Source: JAUWCL01 sp964599375 (lineage in GTDB: Bacteria > Krumholzibacteriota > Krumholzibacteriia > Krumholzibacteriales > Krumholzibacteriaceae). Taken from it: 64,000 bases of DNA. Where the stretch lies: the NCBI GenBank assembly GCA_964599375.1, contig CAZREW010000008.1, positions 67,832-131,831 on the forward strand, read 5' to 3'. The position numbers and the translations under genes were made by a program. Of the stretch, positions 51,114 through 59,441 are shown piece by piece; the first letter of the stretch is position 1, and every line of letters starts with the position of its first letter. A model generated the notes under the pieces. It saw only the letters and a list, made by a program, of their open reading frames with translations. It made no database searches and was not told the origin of the DNA.

Positions 51114-51980
51114 TCATATGAACGTGGCGGCGATATATTCGCGCAGGGCTTCCCGCCAGTCTCTCATAAGGTGAAGCCCCATGAGGTCCAGAGCGTAGTT
51201 GCCCATCGCCTCCATCCTGGGCCTCGGCGCGGGCAGGTCGAATCTGCCTGACGATACGGGAATCAGTTCGCAGTCCTTTATGCCTGCGATCGAGAATATC
51301 TCGCGGGCCAGCTCAAGACGGTTGACGCATCCCCTGCCGACGCAATGATACCGGCCGAAATTGGTCTCGAAGCCGCCTTCCTGAAGAAATTCAAATATGG
51401 CATTTGAGAGGTCCAAGGTGTATGTCGGCGATCCGAACGTATCGTTTACGACCTCAAGCCTTTTTCTTTCTCTTCCGAGCTCGATGATCTTCGCGACGAA
51501 CTTCTTGTCCTGCGGACCGCCGCCGAATATCCAGCATGTGTTAAAGATGTACCAGTTCTTGAGGTGTTTCCTCATGAGCAGTTCGCCCTCGTACTTGGTC
51601 CGCCCGTAACAGTTGACCGGATCGGGAGCATCGTACTCTATGTACGGGCCGCGTTTCCTCCCGTTGTAGATCATTCCGGTGCTTATGTAGATCATGGCCG
51701 CACCGCATTTCAGGCAAGCCAGGGCCACGTTTTCAGTGCCGCAGGCGTTGACCTTCCTCGCGGCCTCCGGATCGGTCTCGCACATGTCTACGTCCGTCAT
51801 CGAAGCGAGGTGGATGACGACATCAGGGGAGAAGGCGACGATATCCCGGTTTGTCGCATCGAAATCCGTAACGTCTAAAGAGGGGAGGTCGGTCCCCCTG
51901 ACTTTATACGACTGACTGAAGACCGGCACAAGGGCCCTGCCGAGCATCCCATCGGCGCCTGTTACGTAGATCTTCTCCAT
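51114..51980 (-). CDS. rmlD-like: dTDP-4-dehydrorhamnose reductase-like SDR
   Basis: 288 residues, NAD(P)-dependent extended SDR. TGADGMLGRALVPVF gives the GxxGxxG dinucleotide fold, IHLASMTDVDMCETDPEAARKVN and YGRTKYEGELLMR (catalytic YxxxK) follow; INVDEGRYHCVGRGCVNRLELAREIF-type C-domain. Reduces dTDP-4-dehydrorhamnose to dTDP-rhamnose in the last step of the pathway. Reads with rmlC-like on the minus strand; no rmlB in the window. Confidence 0.85.
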   Translation of the reverse strand: MEKIYVTGADGMLGRALVPVFSQSYKVRGTDLPSLDVTDFDATNRDIVAFSPDVVIHLASMTDVDMCETDPEAARKVNACGTENVALACLKCGAAMIYISTGMIYNGRKRGPYIEYDAPDPVNCYGRTKYEGELLMRKHLKNWYIFNTCWIFGGGPQDKKFVAKIIELGRERKRLEVVNDTFGSPTYTLDLSNAIFEFLQEGGFETNFGRYHCVGRGCVNRLELAREIFSIAGIKDCELIPVSSGRFDLPAPRPRMEAMGNYALDLMGLHLMRDWREALREYIAATFI

Positions 51981-51999
51981 CAGAGATCACCTGCCGCGG

Positions 52000-52455
52000 T
52001 CAGCCGTCGGAGCGCTGCCAGTCGTACGGGATGTCATTATCGTGTGGATCGATCCTGTGCTCGTCAGGATCGTCGTAGGCGTAAGGCTCAGTCACGGTAT
52101 TGATGACGATCGCTTCATCGCCACCAATGCATTTGAATCCGTGACAGACGCCGGGAGGTATCGTTATCCTCACCGGGTTGTGAGTCCCCGCGAAGAACTC
52201 GTTTACTTCTCCCCTTGTAGGCGAGCCTTCCCGGTTGTCGTACAGGACGATCTTCATCATGCCGTCCACGACCGTCATGTAGTCAGTCTGGATCTCGTGC
52301 CAGTGCCATCCCTTGACCGCACCGAAGTAGCATGTAGTCATGTAGACCTGCCCGAACTTTTTGAAATCATCGTCGTCGGAGCGCACCATCTCCATCAGCC
52401 TTCCACGTTCGTCAGGGATCACCTTGAGTTTCCTGACTCTGACACCTTCTATCAT
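52000..52455 (-). CDS. RmlC-like cupin, sugar-nucleotide epimerase family
   Basis: 151 residues, one cupin barrel. VIPDERGRLMEMVRSDDDDF, TTCYFGAVKGWHWHEIQTDYMTVVDG and IPPGVCHGFKCIGGDEAIVINTVTEPY match dTDP-4-dehydrorhamnose 3,5-epimerases; the HWHE pattern replaces the more common RGLHYQ, so it may epimerise a different dTDP-sugar or act on one carbon. Good ribosome site upstream of ATG. Pairs with the RmlD-like gene 19 bases away. Confidence 0.8.
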   Translation of the reverse strand: MIEGVRVRKLKVIPDERGRLMEMVRSDDDDFKKFGQVYMTTCYFGAVKGWHWHEIQTDYMTVVDGMMKIVLYDNREGSPTRGEVNEFFAGTHNPVRITIPPGVCHGFKCIGGDEAIVINTVTEPYAYDDPDEHRIDPHDNDIPYDWQRSDG

Positions 52456-52563
52456 CGATGACTCCTTCCGGGATTGTTTCGATCTTCCGCCGGGGCTTTG
52501 CCGGACCTGATGACTTTAATGGCACCCGGCATACATTGTCAAGGCGATGAGGGGAAGCATGGC

Positions 52564-53446
52564 CTACCGGGGTAGCGACGCGAGGCTCTCAATATGTGGA
52601 GTAAGATATCTGTCGAATATCCTTTCCCACGAAAGGTCCTCGACCTTCTGGCGTGTGGCTGTAACACCGCTCCTCAGACTGTCGATCTTGCCCGGTATCT
52701 CCGACACGCCCGAGTACCACTCGAGGCCGCCTCCCGCGTCGAGCACCTCGGGAAGGGCGCCCGAACGCACTGTGAGAACGGGAAGATTGCACGCGCAGGC
52801 CTCTATTACGGACAATGGAAACTCCAGCCCGCCCTCCCTGGCCGCGGCCGGGAAGAGATAAAGATCGGCCGCCTGGTAGATCTCATCGATCTCGTCAGTG
52901 TATTCTTCTATCACTATCACGCCGGCCTGCCTGAGATGATCGCGCCAGACCGGCTCGATAAAGGCGGCCTTGACGACTGGCTGGATGTCCGATCCCCAGT
53001 CACGGTAACGGAGGAAAGCCTGCATGTTGGCCCTCTCCCTGACGTGTCCCACATGAAGGACGACAAATCTGTCGAGCGGTATTCCATACCTTACCCTGAC
53101 AGTCTTCTTCCTGCCGACATCGGACGGCTTGAACAGGCGCGGATCGTATCCCGGCATGATAAAGCCGGTATTGATCCTGAGGTCTTCAAGGGACTTCCTC
53201 ATCTCCGTCGACGGTGAGAGTACCAGTTCTGGGGCTGACCAGAGAGATAACGCCCTGTGAAGCTTTCCTATCGGGTGTGTCTGCATCGCTACGACGATAA
53301 CTGGCCTTTACGCCGCCATGCAGGACGAGGAGGTCATGACGGCCCGCAAGATATGAGCACATGTGCATAAGGAATACGAGCAGTCCCTCGGCCGGCCTGA
53401 CCGCGATCTCTTCGGAAATGACAACGATTCGCATAACATGTTCCAT
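52564..53446 (-). pseudogene. Decayed glycosyltransferase (GT4) with internal deletion/frameshift
   Basis: Two out-of-frame pieces of one GT4 gene. The upstream piece (from 53446 or 53434) encodes the start of a GT-B N-domain, MRIVVISEEIAVRPAEGLLVFLMHMCSYL...LLVLHGG, then turns to nonsense. The downstream piece (52564-53286) resumes as PVIVVAMQTHPIGKL and carries the whole donor domain (FVVLHVGHVRERANMQAFL, ADLYLFPAAAREGGLEFPLSVIEACACNLPVLTVRSGALPEVLD). The frames differ by one base and the N-domain is some 60-90 residues short, so both a frameshift and a deletion are needed. Still translated as a 240-residue protein only if a start near 53286 is used. Confidence 0.65.
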
Positions 53447-53553
53447 TTAAAGCAAAAAGACAGTTCAGGCCAGATTATCGCCAATTATGAGCGCCAGCCG
53501 CAATGAAAAATGCCAGGCTGTGCCGGGAGGGACAAATGAGGGGATTTAGGGGG

Positions 53554-53582
53554 TGGAAAATAATCTGTGGACATGTTATAAT
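53554..53582 (+). promoter_or_regulatory. Promoter of the second glycan cluster
   Basis: TGGAAA (53554-53559) and a perfect TATAAT (53577-53582) with 17-base spacing, in an AT-rich 187-base gap (53447-53633) that contrasts with its GC-rich surroundings. Transcription would start near 53589, about 45 bases before the aminotransferase gene. Confidence 0.7.
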
Positions 53583-53633
53583 CTATAGACTTGGGTTAGG
53601 GTGACATAGATTTTACCGTAAGAGGCTTGTTCA

Positions 53634-54740
53634 ATGAGTAAGATCCCCTTCTTCAATCTTGGTATGCAGACGAGCGCCATCAGGCCGGAGATCGATCTGG
53701 CTATAGGCGGAGTGATAGACAATACCGCGTTTGTACTCGGTCCCGGCCTAGAAGAATTTGAAGAGGCCTTCGCTGCGTACTGCGGCACAAAGTACTGTGC
53801 GGGAACGAGTTCTGGCACTTCAGCCCTTCATGCGGCGCTGATAGCGTTCGGTGTCGGCGCCGGCGACGAAGTCATCACCGTGGCGAACACCTTTATAGCG
53901 ACGGTCGAGGCGATAGCCATGACCGGGGCGAGGCCGGTCGTGGTGGACGTCCTCGAGGATACGGGTCTGATGGACCCGGCGAAACTCGAGGGCGCGATAA
54001 CAGATAAGACAAAGGTTATAATACCGGTGCACCTTTTCGGACAGTGCTGCGACATGGACCCTATCAGCGAGATTGCGTCACGGCACGGCATAAAGGTTCT
54101 CGAGGACGCCTGTCAGGCCCACGGCGCGAAATACAAGGGCCGCCGGGCCGGTTCACTCGGAGACGCAGCCGCATTCTCGTTCTACCCGAGCAAGAACCTC
54201 GGATCATTCGGGGAAGGGGGAGCGGTCACCACATCGGATGAAAAGGTCATGGCTACGATAAAGGGCCTGAGACATCACGGGCAGATCGTCAAGAACGAGC
54301 ATTCCGTGCTGGGCTACAATTACAGGCTTCACGCGATACAGGCCGCCATACTGAACGTCAAGCTGAAGTATCTCGATGGCTGGAACGACAGGCGCAGGAA
54401 GCTCGCCGCGCGTTATCACGCGAAGCTGGGCGGCGAGGGGTACTGGATGGCGACAGAGCATCCAGACTGCGAGCCTGTGTACCATCTTTTCCCGATCGGC
54501 TGCGCCGACAAGGAAGCGGTTGGAAAGGCTCTGAGTGAGGCGGGGATCGGCTGGGGGCAGCACTACCCGGTCCCGGTCCATCTTCAGCCGGCCTTTTTAT
54601 ATCTGGGATATTCGGAAGGAGATTTTCCCGTCGCGGAAAGACTCATGCGAACAAGCCTCACACTTCCGATGTTCCCGGAACTCAATGAGAAGCAGGTGGA
54701 CGCCGTCTGTGAAGTGCTTGGGGGCGTCTCATCTGCATGA
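53634..54740 (+). CDS. DegT/DnrJ aminotransferase (WbpE-like)
   Basis: 368 residues, PLP-dependent sugar aminotransferase. IPFFNLGMQTSAIRPEI, the TSSGTSALHAALIAFGVG loop, VIPVHLFGQCCDMDPI, DACQAHGAKYKGRRAGSLGDAAAFSFYPSKNLGSFGEGGAVTT with the PLP-binding lysine, and the C-terminal PVHLQPAFLYLGYSEGDFPVAERL all fit. Alongside the dehydrogenase at 55589 and acetyltransferase at 56622 it most likely converts UDP-3-keto-GlcNAc(A) to the 3-amino sugar, as WbpE does. Confidence 0.88.
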   Translation: MSKIPFFNLGMQTSAIRPEIDLAIGGVIDNTAFVLGPGLEEFEEAFAAYCGTKYCAGTSSGTSALHAALIAFGVGAGDEVITVANTFIATVEAIAMTGARPVVVDVLEDTGLMDPAKLEGAITDKTKVIIPVHLFGQCCDMDPISEIASRHGIKVLEDACQAHGAKYKGRRAGSLGDAAAFSFYPSKNLGSFGEGGAVTTSDEKVMATIKGLRHHGQIVKNEHSVLGYNYRLHAIQAAILNVKLKYLDGWNDRRRKLAARYHAKLGGEGYWMATEHPDCEPVYHLFPIGCADKEAVGKALSEAGIGWGQHYPVPVHLQPAFLYLGYSEGDFPVAERLMRTSLTLPMFPELNEKQVDAVCEVLGGVSSA

Positions 54741-54780
54741 GGAGGTTATAAAGGAGGGGGTATTTATAGGGTAACGGTTA

Positions 54781-55563
54781 ATGACATACGAGACTGGGGT
54801 CCTTAGGCGGGATAATGCTGCTATGAGAAAATTTACAGCGGCCCTGGACAATTATACCAACGCCGAGCAATTCAGAACGGCGGACCTGGCCACCAAGACG
54901 AGTCACGCGATCTTCAGCAGGACCTGGATAGACAGGTTTCTGAAGAGGACGACGGATATTGCGGCGTCTATGGTGGTGCTCGTACTCGGGTTCCCATTCT
55001 TTCTCGCCATCGCTCTGTTGATCAAGCTGACCTCCAGGGGACCCGTTTTCTTCAAACAGGAACGGGTCGGAGAGGATGGGGAGGTCTTTGCCCTTTTCAA
55101 GTTCCGCACGATGCGGACGGACTGCGACGACACCCTCCATAGAGAGTTCACCCGAAAGTTCATCCAGGGGCGCCTGCCCGAACCTTCGCTTGACGCGGGA
55201 AAGTGCGAGGGTTATAAGATGACAGACGATCCGCGGATCACCGCAGTCGGCGGGTTCCTGCGGAAGACGAGCCTGGATGAGCTGCCCCAGTTCATAAACA
55301 TCCTTAAGGGCGAGATGACTATTGTGGGGCCAAGGCCGCCGTTGCCTTACGAGTATGAGTGCTACGACGAGTGGCACAAGTTGAGGCTGAAGGTAAGGCC
55401 GGGCCTTACGGGACTGTGGCAGGTCAGCGGGCGTAGCACGGTGCCTTTTCACGAGATGGTGATGATGGACATATACTATATCGAGAACTGGTCGATGCTG
55501 CTCGATCTCAAGATCATGCTCAGGACCGTGCCGGTGATGCTGGCCGGGACGGGTGGACACTAG
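54781..55563 (+). CDS. Second priming sugar-phosphate transferase
   Basis: 260 residues. One membrane helix (about 58-78, DIAASMVVLVLGFPFFLAIALLI), then SRGPVFFKQERVGEDGEVFALFKFRTM, DDPRITAVGGFLRKTSLDELPQFINILKGEMTIVGPRPPLPYEYE, and VRPGLTGLWQVSGRSTVPFHEMV with the basic and Asp-Glu residues of the phosphosugar transferase family. Long acidic insert (DTLHREFTRKFIQGRL). It would prime a second glycan, or the sugar made by its neighbours. Start at 54781 or M15; the ribosome site is poor for both. Confidence 0.88.
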   Translation: MTYETGVLRRDNAAMRKFTAALDNYTNAEQFRTADLATKTSHAIFSRTWIDRFLKRTTDIAASMVVLVLGFPFFLAIALLIKLTSRGPVFFKQERVGEDGEVFALFKFRTMRTDCDDTLHREFTRKFIQGRLPEPSLDAGKCEGYKMTDDPRITAVGGFLRKTSLDELPQFINILKGEMTIVGPRPPLPYEYECYDEWHKLRLKVRPGLTGLWQVSGRSTVPFHEMVMMDIYYIENWSMLLDLKIMLRTVPVMLAGTGGH

Positions 55564-55588
55564 CGCAAGCTGGAAGAATGGAGGCCCA

Positions 55589-56614
55589 TTGCTTACAGTC
55601 GGAGTGATCGGTTGCGGATACTGGGGACCAAATCTGATCAGAAATTTCATCAACCTCAAGGATGCCGACGTCAAGATCTGCAGCGATATTGACGAGGGCC
55701 GCCTCGAGCACATGCGAAGGCTCTATCCGTCACTCGCCACCACGACGGAATACAGGGATATCATAAAGGACGAAAGCATTGACGCCATCGTGATCGCCAC
55801 GCCGGTATCTACTCATTTCGAACTCGCTGCCGAGGCTCTCGCGGCTGGAAAGCATGTATTCTGCGAGAAGCCGCTCACGCAGTCTGTCGAAGAGGGTGTC
55901 AAGCTGGTCGACCTGGCCGATGAGAATGACAGGACTCTCATGGTCGGCCATACGTTCGTCTACACGGCAGCGGTGAACAAGGTCAGGGACCTGATCAATT
56001 GCGGCGAGCTTGGCGATATATATTACATGTCGACCGCTAGGGTGAACCTCGGGCTGTTCCAGGAGGATATCAACGTTGTCTGGGACCTCGCTCCCCATGA
56101 CGTATCGATCATGAATTACGTACTAGGAGCCAGGCCGGTCGCGGTTTCCGCGGTCGGGCACTCGTATATCCAGCCCAATATCCAGGACGTGGCGTTCGTA
56201 ACGATGCGCTATCCGGGTTCGATCCTTACGAACCTGCACGTCTCCTGGCTTAACCCGAACAAGATAAGGTCTACGACGGTCGTGGGCAGCAGGAAGATGC
56301 TCGTCTACGATGATATTTCCAGCCTCGAAAAGATCCGCATCTACGACAAGGGCGTCGATGTGATCCCGCACTATGACACCTTCGGTGAATTCCAGCTCTC
56401 TTACAGGTACGGGGACATCCACATACCGAAACTGGACGAGGCCGAACCGCTCAAGATGGAATGCCAGCATTTCATAGACTGCATCGCCGGAGCCGAGCCG
56501 CAGAGCAGTGGGCGGCACGGTCTCGAGGTACTCATCGTCCTCGACGCGATCGACAGGTCTATGAAAAAACACGGCGCGGAGATCGAGATCGAATATCCGA
56601 AGACCCTGGGATAG
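55589..56614 (+). CDS. Gfo/Idh/MocA sugar-nucleotide dehydrogenase (WbpB/WlbA-like)
   Basis: About 341 residues from TTG 55589 (GGAGG four bases upstream), giving MLTVGVIGCGYWGPN; a GTG at 55553 adds twelve residues and overlaps the previous stop. Rossmann NAD domain with GCGYWGPNLIRNF and SDIDEGRLEHM, IVIATPVSTHFELAAEALAAGKHVFCEKPLTQ, then a Gfo/Idh C-terminal domain with ARVNLGLFQEDINVVWDLAPHDVSIMNYVLG. Oxidises the C3 hydroxyl of UDP-GlcNAc(A), pairing with the WbpE-like aminotransferase. Confidence 0.88.
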   Translation: MLTVGVIGCGYWGPNLIRNFINLKDADVKICSDIDEGRLEHMRRLYPSLATTTEYRDIIKDESIDAIVIATPVSTHFELAAEALAAGKHVFCEKPLTQSVEEGVKLVDLADENDRTLMVGHTFVYTAAVNKVRDLINCGELGDIYYMSTARVNLGLFQEDINVVWDLAPHDVSIMNYVLGARPVAVSAVGHSYIQPNIQDVAFVTMRYPGSILTNLHVSWLNPNKIRSTTVVGSRKMLVYDDISSLEKIRIYDKGVDVIPHYDTFGEFQLSYRYGDIHIPKLDEAEPLKMECQHFIDCIAGAEPQSSGRHGLEVLIVLDAIDRSMKKHGAEIEIEYPKTLG

Positions 56615-56621
56615 GGGGACA

Positions 56622-57260
56622 ATGAAAAACAGAAAGGACGATGCCAGGCTGGGGAGGGTACGTCTCGGGCCGGGCTGTGAGATAGACCCAGAGGCTCTCG
56701 TCGGCTACCTTTCGCCGAGGCGCGGCGTGTCGGACGAGCTTGTCATCGGAAAAGGCGCCAGGATCAGGAGCGGAAGCGTCATATACGCCGGCTCGACGAT
56801 AGGCGAGGGCCTGGAGACGGGCCATAACGTCGTAATCAGGGAGCAGAACGAGATCGGGGACGGGTTCAGTATCTGGAACAATTCGGTCATCGACTATGGA
56901 TGCAATATCGGCAATGGAGTGAAGATCCACTGCAACATCTATATAGCTCAGTTCACCGTGATCGAGGACGGTGTCTTCATGGCGCCGGGCGTCACTATAG
57001 CCAATGATATACATCCCGGATGCCCCGAATCCGGCAGCTGCATGAAGGGACCGGTGCTGAAGAAGGGTTGCAGGCTGGGCGTCAATGTCACAGTCGTGCC
57101 GTACGTGACCATTGGAGAAGGCACGCTGGTCGGGAGCGGTTCCGTAGTTTCCCGGGATCTGCCGCCCAATGTCCTTGCATACGGTAATCCGGCGCGGGTC
57201 CATGCCGAGCTGAAAGACCTCAGGTGCAAGACCGGCAGGCGGGAGGCCCCATACCTGTAG
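56622..57260 (+). CDS. Left-handed beta-helix N-acetyltransferase (WbpD-like)
   Basis: 212 residues. Imperfect hexapeptide repeats (IGKGARIRSGSVIYAGSTIGEGLETGHNVVI..., VEDGVFMAPGVTIANDIHPGCP, LGVNVTVVPYVTIGEGTLVGSGSVVSRDLPPN) build a trimeric beta-helix. Context with the aminotransferase and dehydrogenase makes acetylation of the 3-amino group of a diacetamido sugar nucleotide likely, as WbpD does. Overlap-free, eight bases after the dehydrogenase stop. Confidence 0.85.
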   Translation: MKNRKDDARLGRVRLGPGCEIDPEALVGYLSPRRGVSDELVIGKGARIRSGSVIYAGSTIGEGLETGHNVVIREQNEIGDGFSIWNNSVIDYGCNIGNGVKIHCNIYIAQFTVIEDGVFMAPGVTIANDIHPGCPESGSCMKGPVLKKGCRLGVNVTVVPYVTIGEGTLVGSGSVVSRDLPPNVLAYGNPARVHAELKDLRCKTGRREAPYL

Positions 57261-57270
57261 GTGTCGCGAT

Positions 57271-58437
57271 ATGACCCTGCCAGAAGAGGGAACGAGAGTC
57301 TTCATCCTCGCTTCGACTCTCGTCACGGGGGGCGCGGAACGGGTCGTAGAGTCCCTGGCCCTCGGACTGCCGAGGCTCGGGTACCAGCCGGAGGTCCTGT
57401 GCCTGCACTCTCCGGGCAGGACCGGCGAACGGCTCATCACGGAAGGAGTGCCGGTAAGACACGGGCTCCTCGGCGCGAAATACGATCCCTTCTCGGCGGT
57501 CAGGATCTCCCGCATATTCTCTGAGCACAGCGGCGGCGTGCTGTTGTCTCTCGATCATCACGACGCCATAGCGATCGGTATCGGAGCCGCGAGGCTCGCG
57601 GGACTGCGGCGAAGGGTGCTTTCGGTCCACTCGACCGGTCTCTGGAAAAAGGGGAGCAGCTTCACGAGATTCGACAGGTTCTTTCTGGGCGGGTTCGGAC
57701 GTATAGTCGCCCTGGCGGGGATGCACAGGGACCATCTTGTCAAGGTGGAGGGCATAGATCCCGGAAGGATCAGCGTGATCAACAACGGGGTGGATACGGA
57801 CCGGTTCACTCCGGCCGCTGCCGCGGACAGGGACGCGCTGAGATCTGGACTGGGAATAGAAGCCGGCAGGTTCGCCGTCTCCATGGTAGCCGCGCTCAGG
57901 CCAGAGAAGAACCATGCGATGTTACTTGATGCCGCCGAGATCCTGAACAGGAGGCGCGGCGGGAGATTCGTATTCCTGTTGGTCGGGTCAGGCTCGGAAG
58001 AGGATACACTGAAGGAACGCTCGGCGCGTCTCGGTCTGGGGGACTCCGTCAGGTTCCTGGGCGAAAGGGATGACGTCGATCTGATCCTGAAGGCGTCAGA
58101 CGCGTCGGTGCTCTGTTCATTCCCCGTGGTGGAGACATTTCCCCTGGCAGTACTGGAGGCCATGGCCACAGGCATCCCTGTCATATCGACGGATGTGGGC
58201 TCTGTGCCCGAGATCATTGAGAACGGAGTCAATGGCATGATTATTGAGAGTGAAGACACCGATGGGCTCGTCTCAGCGATAGAAAAGCTCGAGGATGACC
58301 AGAAGCAGGCAGCTGCGATGGGGGCAAGGGCGAGGGTGAAAGCGGAAGATAGATATTCAGTCAGGGGAATGGTAGATTCTTACTCACGGCTCTTCATGGA
58401 GATGAAGGGCTATGGATACACCGTGGAGAGACAATGA
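57271..58437 (+). CDS. Glycosyltransferase family 4 protein
   Basis: 388 residues. VFILASTLVTGGAERVVESLALGL, hinge ALAGMHRDHLVKVEGIDPGRISVINNGVDTDRFTPA, donor domain VSMVAALRPEKNHAMLLDAAEIL, DASVLCSFPVVETFPLAVLEAMATGIPVISTDVGSVPEIIENG. The VNNGVD and E-x7-E segment are typical of GT4. Overlaps the radical SAM gene by four bases (ATGA at 58434), so the two may act on the same glycan. Confidence 0.88.
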   Translation: MTLPEEGTRVFILASTLVTGGAERVVESLALGLPRLGYQPEVLCLHSPGRTGERLITEGVPVRHGLLGAKYDPFSAVRISRIFSEHSGGVLLSLDHHDAIAIGIGAARLAGLRRRVLSVHSTGLWKKGSSFTRFDRFFLGGFGRIVALAGMHRDHLVKVEGIDPGRISVINNGVDTDRFTPAAAADRDALRSGLGIEAGRFAVSMVAALRPEKNHAMLLDAAEILNRRRGGRFVFLLVGSGSEEDTLKERSARLGLGDSVRFLGERDDVDLILKASDASVLCSFPVVETFPLAVLEAMATGIPVISTDVGSVPEIIENGVNGMIIESEDTDGLVSAIEKLEDDQKQAAAMGARARVKAEDRYSVRGMVDSYSRLFMEMKGYGYTVERQ

Positions 58438-59426
58438 TACCGGTCGATGCCGTAATAGCGATCACGTACAGATGCGATTCCAGATGCAACATGTGCAATA
58501 TCTGGCAGCTCCCTCCGGGAAAGGAGATGGCGCCGGGTGATTACACGCGTATCCCTTCAACGCTGGATGACGTGAACCTGACCGGGGGAGAGCCATTCCT
58601 AAGGGAAGACATAGTCGAGATCGCGGGCACGATATATGAACGGTGCCGCGCCCCGAGGATAGTGATATCGACAAACGGGTTTCAGCATCGCAGGATCCTT
58701 CATGCCGCCCCGTCACTGATGAAGATCGGCAGGAAGGTCGGCATCGCTGTCTCTCTCGACGGCATAGGCGAGATGCACGACAGGATCAGGGGGATCGATG
58801 GAGGTTTCGACAAAGTCATAGAGACGCTCAAGCAGCTGGGGAAGCTTGGTTACAGGAATGTCCGCGTCGCGTTCACGGCCCAGAGGGAGAATGTCAGTCA
58901 CCTCGGGGCGGTTTACGACCTCTCGAGGCAGTTCGGGTTCCAGTTCACGACTTCAGTAGCCCAGAATTCCGATTTCTATTTCTCGACCGGAGAGAACCAG
59001 AAGGTAGAGCCTGACAAGCTCAGGGACGAGCTGAGGTATGTGATGCGCAAGGAACTGATAAGCTTCAGCCCGAAGAGATGGCTGAGGTCGTACTTCTACT
59101 CCGGCGTACTCCAGTACAACGACATGGGAAGCCGGGTCCTGAGCTGCCGAGCGGGGCGTGATTCCTTCTTCCTCGACCCGGAAGGGAATATCTATCCGTG
59201 CCTGACACTCGAGCGGAAGATGGGAAATATACTGGAGCGTCCGTTCGATGAGATCTGGAAGGGTGGAACGGCTGACGGGGTTCGAAAGGCAGTCGATGTA
59301 TGCGGCATGCCCTGCTGGATGATCTGCACAGCGCGGACCTCGATGAAGAGACGTCCGGACAGAGCTGCCGGCTGGATCATGAAAAACTGGGGAAGGCTGC
59401 TGACAGGCCGAGGTGTCTCTGTTTGA
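58434..59426 (+). CDS. Radical SAM/SPASM-like protein in glycan cluster
   Basis: 330 residues. Radical SAM motif CDSRCNMCNIW (CX3CX2C), GGEP loop NLTGGEPFLREDIVEI, strand ISTNGFQ, and a C-terminal SPASM-like cysteine set: LSCRAGRDSFFLDPEGNIYPCLTLE, then CGMPCWMICTA. SPASM proteins bind a second Fe-S cluster and modify peptides or other substrates; here the neighbours are glycosyltransferases, so the substrate is unclear. No signal peptide. Overlaps the GT4 gene upstream. Confidence 0.82.
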   Translation: MIPVDAVIAITYRCDSRCNMCNIWQLPPGKEMAPGDYTRIPSTLDDVNLTGGEPFLREDIVEIAGTIYERCRAPRIVISTNGFQHRRILHAAPSLMKIGRKVGIAVSLDGIGEMHDRIRGIDGGFDKVIETLKQLGKLGYRNVRVAFTAQRENVSHLGAVYDLSRQFGFQFTTSVAQNSDFYFSTGENQKVEPDKLRDELRYVMRKELISFSPKRWLRSYFYSGVLQYNDMGSRVLSCRAGRDSFFLDPEGNIYPCLTLERKMGNILERPFDEIWKGGTADGVRKAVDVCGMPCWMICTARTSMKRRPDRAAGWIMKNWGRLLTGRGVSV

Positions 59427-59441
59427 ATCTCCGGTCCCATA

